From positions 26,266,214-26,330,213 of the forward strand of contig NC_064541.1 in the NCBI RefSeq assembly GCF_023856365.1: a stretch of 64,000 nucleotides of DNA, given 5' to 3'. Position numbers and translations under genes: made by a program. Below the pieces are notes generated by a model, which was not told where the DNA came from, did not search any database, and saw only the letters and a list, made by a program, of their open reading frames with translations. Positions within the stretch are counted from its first letter, which is position 1; each line of letters opens with the position of its first letter. Below, one piece after another: positions 21,080-32,859 of the stretch. The stretch is from Brienomyrus brachyistius. Lineage: Eukaryota; Chordata; Actinopteri; Osteoglossiformes; Mormyridae.

Positions 21080-23840
21080 GATTGCCAAAAACAGTATTTC
21101 GGTACCATCTTTTCTTGGGGTGTGGTTTGGGTTTAACAGAGGGGCTGTGAACTAACTAATGGTAAAAAGATTTTTCTTCAATTTCAGTCCATCACATAAA
21201 AAAAATTCTCAGAACAGCTGCAATTCATCGGAGGTCATTATTCCTGTGTAATAACATTAATGGGATGCAAAATTTCACACTCATTTCATATACATTTTTC
21301 AAGGGGGGGGGGGAGGTCATCCCTTTCATCTGGGGTCTGTGAGGCCAAGATAGATGGAAAAGTGCTACCCTGCAAATTACCGCAGTCTCTTTATGGGTTG
21401 GATATTAGATAATATCAATAACATCCAATCAACATAATTAATTACATCAATATACTATCTGCAGGTGTTTCAGCAACAAACCCAGAGGACTGTGTGCTGT
21501 ATGCACCGACAGAAGTGACTAAAATTAATGACCACTAACGTGAATAATTCCCCATCTGTCTCCCCGCTCTTTGGTCGATGGTCACACTCATCAGAACACT
21601 TTAAAACTCGAGAGACATAATTAGAATCCATGGTGAGGCTTGGTGTACAACTCCGGCTGACGAAAGCACACACGCATGACCTGGAGCTGCACTGCTGGCA
21701 GGGGACAAAAACGAACCTTTAAAAAAATAAAAATGTCTTAACATCACACATCACACGTTCTGTAGCCCGCGGCATGGAGGCGTATCGGACCTGTAAAACG
21801 TGTTGATTTTGCACCTTCATTGCCTAGTTGACCTCCCTGAGAGACATGCTGCCCTGTAATGTGTGACTACGAGAGCCGTGTGCCGTGATTCCCCGGCAGT
21901 GGAAACATCTAAGCCGTGTTGCTGCCAACGCAGCACTGATACGCTCAATTTACAACGTGACGAGGCCGTTTACTGTCTCCGATGCATCCGCGAGGAAAAC
22001 CAAGGTGATGAACGTGCGTGCAAACGATTAACACTCATTTGGTGACAGCACCTTGATTGCGACTAAAGATGCGAGCACAAGCGGCTAGACGCTAATTAAA
22101 GGCCGCGTTTAACTCTGATTGAAAGGACGCGATGTTCAATGACTGAACACTGCCATTACTCACACTTTTCTAACTTAATTGGACATTAATTTTTATGGCA
22201 GGCTCTGGCAGTGTGGGCGCAGTGATGTCGGTCAACCATGTTTACCACGATGTCTGCATAATAGCTCAAACAATAACAAATTTTCATCACCATAGCTACA
22301 CTTTGAACTTGATTATATTCTTATCGAGTTCTTTTGTCTTATCTGTAGGTGATAGTACTGTAAAAGGTCAGATCTACCACCTCTTTGGCGAGCAAAGGGA
22401 AGGTGTTGTGTATATTTCAATTTTCTGAGGCTTTTACTGTGGGACCAGTGTTGCTGCATCCTTTGCTTTAACTTGCATGGCAACAGCTAGCTCTGTAGAA
22501 ACATCTACATACAACATGATAGCCCATTTGACAGACTTAAGGTCAGTTACTTGTTCAGCCCAAATTTAGGTAGCAAAACTGTTACTTACTAACACACCCA
22601 TATAAGCAGAACTGCTATTTAACCTTACTGACCAATCGCTAAGCCATCTAAAGTAGGAGCCACATATGGTCCATACCTCAAATGGTCAGAACATCGGTAG
22701 GGGTCTCCTTCTGACTGCCTTGGGGTAGCTGCCTATACATTTGGAAGTTGAGGGGGGGCTAATTAGCTGTCCCTTCTGTCTGGTTTATGTATGGAGTACA
22801 AAGATTTTGTGCACAAGGGCACAATTAACTGGAGTAATAAAGCTTATTATGGAGATTAAGAGAGAGTAGTAAGAATTTTATTGATCTTTGGACAACATTT
22901 AAGTCCTTGTGTGCCCTTGCATGCATATGTGTGCACTGATTGGAGAATGAGGGGAAGACTGAACCCATAAAAAGGCCTGGAAATGCTCAGTTCTCCTTAA
23001 ATGATTTCTGTAAGAATCCCTCTAAGGTTTACCGTAGTAATGGCCAGAGAGCCGCGTGATAGACCACCCTCTGACACTCTCTGGCCATCAGCAAAGCGTC
23101 CGCTCTTCAAGATCAACAACAGCTAGAAAAAGGGCGATATGATGATGATCGGTTACACTGTGATTCAAAGTGTAATACCTCGTCCGGCAGACAGTGTGAT
23201 TCGGCTGCGAGGATTCAGGGAAGCCTGTTATTCTCTATGTTGTATCCATAATCTGCTGAAATTGATCTCATCATCCGCGTTGCCAACGAGACGTTAGTTT
23301 GCATTAACAGCTTAAAATGTCGCTTTCTTGCTGGAGGACTATGTAACTCACACTGTCAGTAGCGGTAGAAGTTGTGTCCAGATGTTGAGACAAGAACTAT
23401 AATTAATCTTATATAAAAGGCGTAACACTATATACATAGATTTTTGTAAGATTAATTGTGTTTGACTTTAGCTGAGTGCTTTTGATTTAATACTGCCCTG
23501 TGGACGTGTTGCAAAAAAGATTAAAGAGTGTGGTAAATAATTAATGAAGACAACGAGATCTTCACAATGGAAATCACGTGTGGCAACCGACCAGTTAGTG
23601 ATGAATTTGTCCAAGCGTGCAGGTTGGCGACAAACCAAAAGACAAAACCATTTTTCTTACATGTGTAACATTTAACTCCAAAGAGCTCAATTTTTCCCAC
23701 AATCCTTTGGGATGTTTTAGCTGAAATGTCACAGGCTGGGGGTGAGATAAATGCAGTCGTGAGCAGTGAATATTTTACTTCACGTAGCTAATACACTGAG
23801 TTTGCCCTCAAAAGAGTTTCTGCCTGACTCCAGGTCATTA
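21080..23840. other. Unique non-coding stretch
   Basis: No gene is recognised. It contains a poly-G tract of 11 at 21303-21313 and one candidate regulatory stretch (21995-22215); otherwise AT-rich single-copy-looking DNA. Confidence 0.4.
21995..22215. promoter_or_regulatory. Candidate conserved non-coding stretch
   Basis: Repeat-free sequence with GATTAACACTCATTTGG, GACGCTAATTAAAGG and TTAATTGGACATTAATTTTT, mixing homeodomain-like TAAT cores with retained CpG sites. Selected by eye only; alignment to another teleost would decide. Confidence 0.25.
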
Positions 23841-23843
23841 AAA

Positions 23844-23985
23844 CCATCCATCTCTCCACCCATCCATCTTCCATAACTGCTTATAAAGTGCAGGATTGCC
23901 GAGGACTTGGAGCTATTCCAGAGATCACAGGGCACTCCGGGTGGGACGTTAATCCAATACAGGGCACGCATTTTCACAGCTTCCT
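23844..23985 (-). mobile_element. SINE-like family A, old 3' fragment
   Basis: Reversed and strongly decayed copy: CATCCATCTTCCATAACTGCTTAT at the tail side corresponds to the family's CATCCATTTTCCAAACCGCTTAT, and AATACAGGGCACGCATTTTCACA corresponds to the CGCAGGGCACACTCACACA region. The middle is rearranged. Confidence 0.5.
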
Positions 23986-25340
23986 TTCAGTTTAGCTTTG
24001 GGCTACTTTGATTGCAAGCCCCACCTCAAAGTCACAATTTAACAAGGGTTCTGTGAGTTAGCCACCATCAAATGTTCTGGTCATTTGCTTTAGCTCATCA
24101 GTACTAAAAACAAAATTCACTCATTACCCGCAAACATGCTTTTAATGACTATAATTCTGGAGAAGGGAAAGAACAAAATTCGAATTGCAGACCTGTATCA
24201 CTCATTAAATACCTAAAGATAATTTTCCCTCGAAATGTCACATCAAACTGAGTCTACTCGAAATGGCCAAACCTCAAGGAAAATCGCTGATACACAAGGA
24301 CATCAGAATCCTGTTTACTAATCATTCATCTCGAGAAGTGCTGCGCAAAACCCTTGGGTTATACTGTCTAGAGAAGCAGTTTTTCATAAATACATGAACG
24401 CAATGTTTTTTTTTTCGTGGATAATTTTATCGTGCGTATTAACACACTATCCTCCTCTCCCGCTGCTTCTCTAATTTCCAGCGGTGTGATTTCCAGGCCG
24501 TTTAAGGCGCCGACTGCTAGCGAAGGGGACAAGGTTGAGTTCCCTCCCTTCATTTGCTGCATTCTCAGAACCGCTCGCCTGCGCCATCTGTTAAAATTAC
24601 CCCGTTAAGAGCATCCATTGTGACGCAGCCTTAAAGCCGCTCCCATGATTAGTCTGAATGCTCTCTGACCCTCACTGTCGCTAAGAAGGTTTGACTAAAC
24701 TGTGAGCTTATCACAAAATGAAATATATTCATTAAGTACCACTGAGAGGTGGGGTGGGGGGGGGGGGGTCCACTGGCTCTCTTAGGTGTCTGGAGATCAC
24801 AAATATCCGTTAATTTATATCATGTGTCCTCTGCTTATATTTCTTGGTGTGATTTATTTCTCTTTGACCTCTGTATCCTGGATCTGGACTCAATCCTATG
24901 AGGAGAAAACCACAGTGAGCCTCACTCTTACTGTCACCACCAGCTAATTCTAACCATCTAATTCTAACCAAAAGCATAATCTGCAATAAAACTGCAGCCA
25001 CTCTTAAGAATCTCTGCTTTGTGTGACTTCCTCCACCAAGTTGCCTAGGATCTTGCCTTTAGATGATCCTCTGCTCCTCTCCATGACGTCTTTAAAGCCA
25101 TGAGGTGAAGTGCATCTTTAGAGCAACAAGTCTGGGAGGTGGGGGGGGGGGGGAATTTGACGACCAGTAGACTGGGAACACTGGGCTGGCAGCTTTCAGA
25201 GCCGAGGCATCTTGGCGCACAAAAATATCTCAGAAATGCAGGTGCAGTGCATCTATTTCATGACAGTGCCCCTGCCCCACCTGCATATCCTCGCTCTCCA
25301 GTCCAGAGAGACACCCCACGCTGTGCTGATGGCCGTCGGG
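23986..25340. other. Unique stretch with poly-G tracts
   Basis: No gene is recognised. Poly-G tracts of 13 occur at 24756-24768 and 25141-25153. A short direct repeat CTAATTCTAACCA occurs twice near 24944-24970. Confidence 0.4.
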
Positions 25341-25700
25341 AGGTTTATCAGCTAAAAAGGCACAGACCCACGGCAGGTATAACAGCGGCACAGGCTCAGA
25401 CCCATGGCAGGTATAGCAGCGACACAGGCTCAGACACACAGCAGATTTATCAGTGACACAGGCTCGAACCCATGGCAGGTATAACAGCGACACAGGCTCA
25501 GACCCACGGCAGGTATAGCAGCGACACAGGCTCAGACACACGGCAGATTTATCAGTGACACAGGCTCGAACCCACGGCAGGTATAACAGCGACACAGGCT
25601 CAGACCCACGGCAGGTATAGCAGCGGCACAGGCTCGGACCCACGGCAGGTTTATCAGCGACACAGGCTCGGACCCATGACAGGTTTATCAGCGACACAGG
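25341..25700 (+). repeat. 34-bp minisatellite with 102-bp higher-order period
   Basis: Ten full units and one partial start every 34 bases from 25341 to 25681 with no length change, each built on CACAGGCTCAGACCCACGGC. Units fall into three types, beginning AGGTATAAC, AGGTATAGC and AGATTTATC or AGGTTTATC, in the order 2-3-4, 5-6-7, 8-9-10. This gives a 102-bp super-unit. Because 102 is divisible by three, a minus-strand frame stays open across the array as a 34-residue repeat; I regard that frame as a by-product. Confidence 0.95.
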
Positions 25701-27570
25701 CGCTACTCGCTTTCAAAGCATCCAGCACCTCTTGCCTAATTTCGCTCCAACATGCTGATGACATCACTTCCCTCCATCTGATCTCTGTCAAGAAAAACAG
25801 AAAGATCCCATCTGGCGTTCCCGTCCACAAATATGGTGTCAGTCCGACCTGTGACAGTGTACAAGCCCGCATTAGCTCGTTATCCAAAAAGACATGGAAA
25901 AATGAATAGCAGGACAGTTTACTGAATTTCACGAGTTTATTTCTTTCAGTAAAGAGTGGGATTTTAACACGTTCCTCCATTCTAGTTATAATCCCTTTCA
26001 AAAGTAAGATAAATTCCTTCCCAACCCTCTTCAGGCTGAAAACCATCAGCACTCCCAGTTTTCCAGCCTCCATCGTGACCTCGTTCACCCCCCTTTCAAG
26101 CCGACCAATCACGGGTGTATGCTAACTCCCCGCGTTACAGTCCGAGGTGTGACAAGCATCACCCTGCTTGTTACAGTATCGGCATTTGGCAGACGAGCGT
26201 GTGGTTTTAATTAGCGTGATTAGCGCGTCTGTAACCTGTCACCAGCTACTGCCTCCCTACCCTCCCCCAGTGACAGACTTGCGAAGCCCCCCCACCCAGA
26301 ACATGCAGCACTGCATGCCACATGGGATAGTGATCTCCAGGGATGTAATTAGCACCTCTGTCTTCCTCACTCTCATTTGGATGGGGTCACATGTTCAAGC
26401 GAAGTGAAGATGATGAGGACAGAACTATATAAGGGGCCAGTCTCCCCTCCCTATACACAGGGGTGATTTTAGGATTTTTTTAAGGACGGTAGCATTAGAA
26501 AGGCCATAATTCACACACAGGGGCTATCATTATCATTATCCAATAATATGCTTTGAATCAGTGAGTGACAGGGGATGAGACACTCCGGGGGCCAATGAGC
26601 TTTCAGCTGTGGTACATGTACATGCCCCTACATACATATCCTGAAACATTTTTCTGGGGGGCCTGGATGTCTGCGCAGGAGCAGTCATCCATGTCAGGCC
26701 TCTGATTTTTTTCCATTGCGTTAAACGGGGGTTAAAGCTCACTGAGATCGGGAGGGGCTCACCGGGGGTCTATCATAGAGCCCAGCGATGAAGCCGATTT
26801 CATGCCCCCGGGAGCCAGCTAAGCCCCCCATCACAATTTAGCAGAGTCCTCTGCAAACCTGAGGCAGGTGCAGCCAAAAACAAACTCAAAGAAACGAAGG
26901 TGCTGCTAGCCCTGTTTAGCGGGCCTGCTAAATCGCTAAGGAAATCAGAAGCCCTGCGGTGACCCTCAAGCCTGTGAGCGCCGGCACATGGGGCATCATT
27001 ACACCCCCTGCTGATTTCCAGGGAAACCCCAAATTAGGATCCATGCTGCCTACGTGTCGCTCCGTGTCGTGGTGAATGAACATTGAAAGATTCGGTTATC
27101 GGGGTGCAGGTGGAGATCCAGATTGGGGTCATGTGACAAGCACATTCATTTCACTTGGGCCTTATTACCAGTCCCAACCCAGTGCAGGACCCTTACTGAG
27201 CCCCCAGGTCCATTTTCTCTTTGTGTGTCTTCCTGGGCTGATTCTGAATAGCCTGACTTCTTCTCCAGCCTCCTGCCTCCACATCTCCACTACCGTCTGC
27301 ATTCCTTCGTCTCATCCCTTCATCACGTGATTCTGCTCATTACCCCACCCACAGCGAGGCTTACAATCCTACTCTACCATTCATCCATCCACAAATAAAC
27401 AGACAAATAAATAATCAGTCAATCGATGAATCATTGGAGGGCTCATTAAAATGGGTGAAGCTGCAGCATCATGAAGTTCAAGGCTCTTCATATGAGGCCT
27501 GTGGGGCTAAAACACTAACATCCACTCATAAAGACAAGGCTGGCCACTGGGCCTATCCTGCCCTATAACA
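25701..27570. other. Unique non-coding stretch
   Basis: No gene or repeat is recognised apart from the candidate regulatory stretch near 26150. A minus-strand open frame crossing the end of the minisatellite (25654-26112) has no known domain. Confidence 0.4.
26150..26250. promoter_or_regulatory. Candidate element with paired TTAGCG motifs
   Basis: GGTTTTAATTAGCGTGATTAGCG at 26203-26225 holds TTAGCG twice, 9 bases apart, overlapping a TAATTA homeodomain core, in a repeat-free CpG-containing context. A regulatory role is a guess. Confidence 0.22.
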
Positions 27571-27725
27571 CAGTGTTTATCAATCCGGTCCTTGGGGAAC
27601 CACAGACAGTCCACGTTTTTGCCTCCTCCCAGCTCCTGAGTGGGAACAGTTGAACCTTTAGCTTTAAACGTGCTGGTGCGATAACAGAATAAAACAAGAG
27701 AAGCTCTATGCTACAAGACCTACAA
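27571..27725 (+). mobile_element. Dispersed repeat, partial (CAGTGTTTATCAATCC type)
   Basis: The start CAGTGTTTATCAATCCGG with CCTTGGGGAACCACAGACAG and TCCACGTTTTTGCCTCC matches a widespread fish repeat that opens 'cagtgtttctcaatccggtcctggggacccac'. Such a start resembles a hAT-type terminus, but no matching inverted end is found nearby, so the copy is truncated or the class is wrong. Confidence 0.5.
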
Positions 27726-27995
27726 GGCACAGCAAAGTCAGGTGGTAAACCTTGTTCCCCATGTCAGCTTTTACTCTCTGCCCTTGCTCAGTCCCGAGAT
27801 CTGACATCACCTGTGATCCCTCGAACCCAACCACCATCCTGTCACATTTGTCACTGTCCGTTCCGTCCCTGTCTCTTACACCAGTGACACCCCCGTCAAC
27901 ATCCACGTCACGTGAAACCTGCTGTCGCACTATTTTAAAACGCTGTAATATATCTTCTGCTCTTTTTCTGCCACAGCTCTTGCATTTCAGATTCT

Positions 27996-28400
27996 GTAAC
28001 CTGTCTGAACGTAAGTAGGTTTGGGTCTGGCCAGTACTTGGATGGGAGACCAGCTAAGAAAGCTGAGTTGCCGGCAGAAGACGTGTTGCGTAGCTGTCCA
28101 GTTAGCCCATCCTGTGGTCTGTGTCGATCCCAATGCCCCAGTACAGTATCGGAGATACTGTCCTGTAAAAACCGAGGTCCTGACTTCCAGGTGTCATGAA
28201 TGATCCCTGGGCATCTTTTGAGATGGCAGGGCTGGTACCCCGATGTCCTGTGGTCCATTCAAAGCTGCCTTCCTAACCCAGGGCTGCCAATGCTTTCAGA
28301 CTCACGCAAGCAATCTAACGCCAAATTTATATTACTCCATTATAAACCTAAAATTAGCTACATCAAAAGTGTTGGGCTTCACTCTGCAGATGGTGGGCAA
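27996..28400 (+). mobile_element. 5S-rRNA-derived SINE
   Basis: AGTACTTGGATGGGAGACC at 28033-28051 is identical to the 3' part of vertebrate 5S rRNA, which contains its internal C-box promoter. It is preceded by a decayed match (GTAAGTAGGTTTGGGTCTGG) to the A-box/intermediate region. The body then follows a known fish SINE order: CCTGTGGTCTGTGTCGATCC, AATGCCCCAGTACAGT, ACTGTCCTGTAAAAACC, GAGGTCCTGACTTCC. It is not a 5S gene: the 5' half is lost and the body is non-ribosomal. The tail beyond about 28400 is unclear. Confidence 0.85.
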
Positions 28401-28460
28401 TCTTATCCAGTATGGGTGGCTGTGTGTGCGAGTTTTCACTGAAAATCCTTAGTTATATTA

Positions 28461-28480
28461 GACTAGATTAGATTAGATTA
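28461..28480 (+). repeat. (GATTA)n short tandem repeat
   Basis: About four GATTA-type pentamer units just downstream of the 5S-derived SINE; possibly its simple-sequence tail. Confidence 0.6.
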
Positions 28481-28639
28481 TTGTTTGTACAGCAGACTTA
28501 AAGGTTATCCAAAAAAAAGACTATTTACAAGTTACTGACCAAAGTTGGCAACCCTGCTGACCAAATCCCCTTTATCTAACTGGTAAATTCTCTCCAGTCC
28601 CTCCACCAGCTTAGTTACTTTGTGCTGAACGTGCCAGTG

Positions 28640-28762
28640 CAGAATGGTGGCAGAATTTCCTATCGTGTTACTATTAGTATGTGTGATGCTTGTGCTAGGC
28701 AAACCTAGTACCTTACTTCATTGTACATGTGCACTACGATAATAAAGTTGACTTTGATTTGT
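28640..28762 (+). mobile_element. Possible non-LTR retrotransposon 3' end
   Basis: CTTCATTGTACATGTGC followed by ACGATAATAAAGTTGACTTTG resembles the 3' terminus of fish non-LTR elements, which commonly end in 'caataaagttga' repeats. No coding remnant is attached, so this could be a badly 5'-truncated insertion. It could also be a chance polyadenylation-like motif. Confidence 0.4.
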
Positions 28763-29388
28763 TCTCCATCCCTAAAAACTGTACAGTATCATCTTTTCCC
28801 TGGTAAAGACAGAGGCCGTATTTAATCCCTCCTCGCACAGATGCATGCGCCCCCCAGTCACTCGCCATCTCAGTGAAGCGTGGCAGTAGGCCATTCTGGG
28901 CTATGTTAGGGCCCTTATCAAGGGTGAACCAGGGGGTGTCCCTCAGCTTCTGGCAGCCGCAAATCAGAACAGGAGGATGTACGCAATCTGATTGGCCTGT
29001 TTATATAACTGCTGATCAGCTGATCCTGCACTCGGACACCGAGCTTCTCTCTTACTTGCGTGTGTATGTCTCAACAAAGAGAGCATGCAGGGATATGTAT
29101 GAAAAGAAGCATTCGAATGTCCCTGTGCTCATTCCTGTGAAAAATGAAAAACAAAGCATCAGTTTATTATTCCTTTTTCATTTCATAAAATGTTGCTCTC
29201 TTTTTGGCCTTCAGAGTCGCCTGTGTGTCTTTTTGCTGCCTGTTGCTCTACATGCAGATGAGTTGTGCTTTTCATTATGTCTGTAGAAGGAGGCAGAGAT
29301 GAGGAGGCACTATTACCCACTGTGCTCCCAGGACTGAAGCATCAGTCTAGGCCGGGATTCACTAATCATTACAGAAAAGAGTTTGTAG
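28763..29388. other. Unique non-coding stretch
   Basis: No gene or repeat is recognised. An open plus-strand frame (28873-29286) has no family resemblance. Confidence 0.4.
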
Positions 29389-29552
29389 CAAAGGTGGAGA
29401 GTTCAGGTCGAAAAGTAAAAACCCCAGCCAAGGTTTTATTTCAACTAATCAGTGAAGTATAAAGAGTCACAATCACAGAGACGTCAGCTGGCTGGTTGAA
29501 ACAAAACCTTGGTCTGAATTTTTACTTTCTGGACCTGAACTTTCCACCTTTG
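29389..29552. mobile_element. Foldback MITE, copy 1
   Basis: The two ends are long imperfect inverted repeats of about 60 bases. The left end reads CAAAGGTGGAGAGTTCAGG. The right end (29488-29552), read in reverse complement, gives CAAAGGTGGAAAGTTCAGG, and both continue through AAAGTAAAAA and CCAAGGTTTT. The flanks fit a TA target-site duplication if one more base is counted at each end. A second copy lies at 40060-40216. There is no coding capacity, so this is a non-autonomous DNA transposon derivative. Confidence 0.82.
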
Positions 29553-30220
29553 TTACATTCAAATCCCACCGGCGCTACAACATTAATTTATGTATAAAAC
29601 GAAACATTAACTAAAGATATACAATGATTTCAGGTAGAAAAGTAGATTTCAAAATATGCAAATGACTAGTTAACCGGGATGCATTTCAAAGCCAGATGGG
29701 AAGTCTGAAGCGGTTTTTCCTCAATGCGATGCAGCCAATTATTTAGCCATGCAGTTAACAAAAAGAATTTTTAAATAGATATTTCCCCAAAACATCTCAC
29801 TTAATATATAATATTTAGAAAAACTAAGAGAATATTTCAAGTATTTCTCAGTATTTGTCGTCTCTGGAGTAAGGGAAAAAAATATTGATGACAAACCCCA
29901 AGTTCAGTTCTGTTTAGTATGTTTATTCAAAGGACTCTGCCAGGAGTACAGAGCTTACAGTACACTGGGCCACTCTGACACACCGGAGAATCGCTCACCT
30001 CAAGGGTACATTAGCGGTTCCCTTCCTGGAAACATGCTGTTAAACATTTACTTCTATTTTTTTGGTGGACACATTTTGATATACAAGTGGGGCAGATAAT
30101 ACATCATAAGCGTACAGGTGTCAAAGAGCCACACAGGTTCCGGACCTCTACAACTGACTCTCTCACTGAGGCTGCTCTCTCTCCAGCTTGTAAAAAGGTG
30201 TCTAAATGTGCCTATAACAC
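29553..30220. other. Unique AT-rich stretch
   Basis: No feature recognised. Confidence 0.4.
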
Positions 30221-30224
30221 AATA

Positions 30225-30596
30225 AGGAAATAACTACAATACAATGTGCACATAATATACACCGAGAACATGTCCATAATGCACAAAGAACACATCTGGA
30301 ACATACATAGAATATGACACCAACACACCGAGAACATACTCATGTTACATCCAGAACATGCCCATAATACACCCAGAACACACCTAGAACATGACAGCAG
30401 ACCCAGAAAATGCCCAAAAAGCACTCAGAACATGCCCATAATGCACCTAGAACATACCCATAACACACCCAGAGTATACCTAGAACATGACAACACTCCC
30501 AGAACATGCCCATTACGCACCTTGAAAATGCCAGAACACACTCAGAACATGCCCGTGACACACCTAGAACATGCTTATAACACATGTGGAACAAAG
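30225..30596 (+). repeat. Degenerate tandem array of AGAACATG-type units
   Basis: Roughly 18-22-base units on the theme CCCAGAACATGCCCATAAC, with about 18 imperfect copies. Spacing and sequence both drift, so the array is old. Open frames on both strands encode repetitive peptides and are repeat artefacts. Confidence 0.88.
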
Positions 30597-30599
30597 GTA

Positions 30600-31000
30600 T
30601 CTTGCTCCTATAATGCGAACGAGAGGAGCTGGATAGGGCTTCAGAGGTCGTGGGCTGGCGTGAGATAGGAACAGGGCCCTTTACATGATTAATGGACTGG
30701 CAGATGGTCGCCTGGGCCCTCTGATTCAGCCTTGGGGACATCCCTGCAACATGAGAGAGAGGGGGAGCGGGTTCTGGGTGGGAGGGGGGCAAGACAAAAC
30801 ATCAGGAAGCAGAAAATTAATGTACTGTCCCATTATATCCCAGCAGGAGAGGCTTTCCAGGTCAGAGACTGGCATGCCGTTAAGTCTCATACATCAGTTA
30901 CTTACTTATACAGCCGGTATTCTCCTCGCTGGCACTTACGAGCCGGAGTCTCGCCTGCCGACGCGACACACTCATGCTTAAAATATCTGCAAATTATCAA
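30600..31000. other. Unique non-coding stretch
   Basis: No feature recognised between the degenerate array and the candidate regulatory stretch. Confidence 0.35.
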
Positions 31001-31009
31001 AGCGTAGGA

Positions 31010-31540
31010 TGGATGTACAAACCTTTTTATTGATGGCTTATTTTGTTTAAACGGAGCTAGTTTTAAAGATGCATCACCAATGAGAGATCTAAAAGTCGGC
31101 ATCTCGACGCGTCCCTTCCGCGGAAACATGAATCCATCACATTCTCATCCATGTAAAAATGATTAAAGCCGAAGCGAGCGCAGACCTCATCCATTTTGTA
31201 TCAAACTTCACATCCCTCCTGCTCATCCCCCTTGGATACTTGTTTCCTTCTTTCCGAATTACTGCTTAATTCTCCTTGATCTCGCTTGAAGTTAATCTGG
31301 ACCGTTTTTTTTTTTTCTTTTCCATCGCGCCTAATGTGACTAACATAAATCGCCCATTGGCGAGAATTTATCAGCTGCCGTTGATGGCGAGCTGCGCCTC
31401 TCGCCCGCTTTTTAATTAGAACCGCCGGTGACAGCCCATTCCCCTCCACAGCTGATTCAAACGCAAAGACAGATAAGAAAATATATTTCGGCTTTATCGA
31501 CCTCATCTGTTTCTTGCTGGCTAATTCTCTCTTTTTTTGG
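31010..31540. promoter_or_regulatory. Candidate conserved non-coding stretch
   Basis: A long repeat-free segment with GTTTAAACGGAGC, GCTTTTTAATTAGAACCGCC (31407-31426) and GACAGATAAGAAAATA, retaining many CpG sites despite AT-rich motifs. Such a mixture is common in vertebrate developmental enhancers, but this was judged by eye and could be ordinary DNA. Confidence 0.27.
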
Positions 31541-32536
31541 GACGGGGATTAAAAAAAAACACTGGGATTTCTGTGCTTTGTTTTTTTTTCTTGCCTCTTT
31601 GAGATTTAGCGGAATTTAAAACCTGGTGATTCAACACAGGGTTAACATGCGAAAGAGGGGTCAGTTTAAAGGTTCATTATTTTCTGGGAAACTTAAGTCT
31701 GCTTCATTACAGCGAGGTTTGAGGTTTAAATGGACGACTGTACCTGCGGATCAGTCCTGACGCTGAGTTTCCTGCTCTCGACAGGGGCGACGTACTTGGT
31801 CACCTGGCCTTGTCTCTGCCAGAGCTGTTGGAAATCCCATTAACTGACTGGCCAGAATTGGCTGTGATCAGCCTGCGAAGGAGCAACCCAAACCAAGAAG
31901 TGACTTCCAGCGCGCGTCAATGAACGCGCGGTCCGATACATCGGTTCCTGGATCAGACTGTGCGGAAAACTGTGTGATCTGAGAAGGATTTTCCTCTGAC
32001 AGTTTATTTTCCGGGGCTGCATTATCTGCACCTTCCTTCTGCTTGACATAAAGCCCTCTGACGGAGTTTCGCAGACGCTCAGACGTGCTGGCGGACCCCT
32101 CCCTGCGCTCAGCTTCCAATTTGACTTTTCAAAACGTAGTGCTGTTTATATAAGAACAAGGAAAGGACACTCGTGATAAAACACCAGCGGGTGGCGCCAT
32201 GCTGAAGGAAAGCGTCTGTCCATCTGGTAACAGGGCCACGTGGCTGATGGAGGGGGCTGAGCCAGAGTGCCGTCGCGTCCCTCCAGACGGCTGGAAAGGG
32301 TGGTAGGTGGGTCTGGGACATTCCATGGACATTTCTTGGACATAGCAAGGACAGGTTTCAAACCTACGCTCTCCAAAAAGCTGCACAAAGCTCTTTGCTT
32401 CTCTAAACAGTGTTTTCACTCTCATTGATTGAAAAGTTGACTCTTCATACCGATTTTGACTTAATTTTGGTATTACTCACTCAGCAGTGGACACATTATA
32501 AATGCATAAACACCACATATGACGTCTTGTGACTTT
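31541..32536. other. Unique non-coding stretch
   Basis: No feature recognised; overlapping minus-strand frames at 32109-32425 have no family resemblance. Confidence 0.35.
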
Positions 32537-32550
32537 ATGCGTTAACGCAT
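32537..32550. promoter_or_regulatory. 14-bp perfect palindrome around GTTAAC
   Basis: ATGCGTTAACGCAT is perfectly self-complementary and centred on GTTAAC, the core recognised by HNF1-type and some other homeodomain dimers. It stands alone in AT-rich sequence, so chance is plausible. Confidence 0.25.
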
Positions 32551-32859
32551 TCAAAAATGTCCTTATATCTAATGGTAAAACGTAATACTTCACCACCAGT
32601 AGATAATTTTTGGTTGCGATTTTTTTCTGATAATTCAAAGTTTTCCTCCAATGTTAGATCTGGTACAAATAAATCACTGTGGCTGTTTAGTAAATATTTC
32701 TCACACCCGATTACCTTTTCAAATAACCCTTCTGCAACATTACCATAGAAACTGGCTGCATAAAAGCTCTGTTGAGTAAATCATTCACATTTCAGTGGCT
32801 ATATATTAACATGTATTATATGCTGAAATATATATCTAAAATGCATTTCTGTCAGGATC

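Noticed and set aside
25230..25697. 155-codon minus-strand cysteine-rich repeat protein
   Set aside because: It follows the 34-bp array with 102-bp period; no start context, signal sequence or sequence outside the repeat supports a gene.
28033..28051. 5S rRNA gene
   Set aside because: Only the 3' part of 5S matches and it continues into a known SINE body; no complete 5S gene is present.
30340..30792. 150-codon minus-strand repeat protein and the plus-strand frame opposite
   Set aside because: Both strands are open through a degenerate tandem array, as expected from the repeat.
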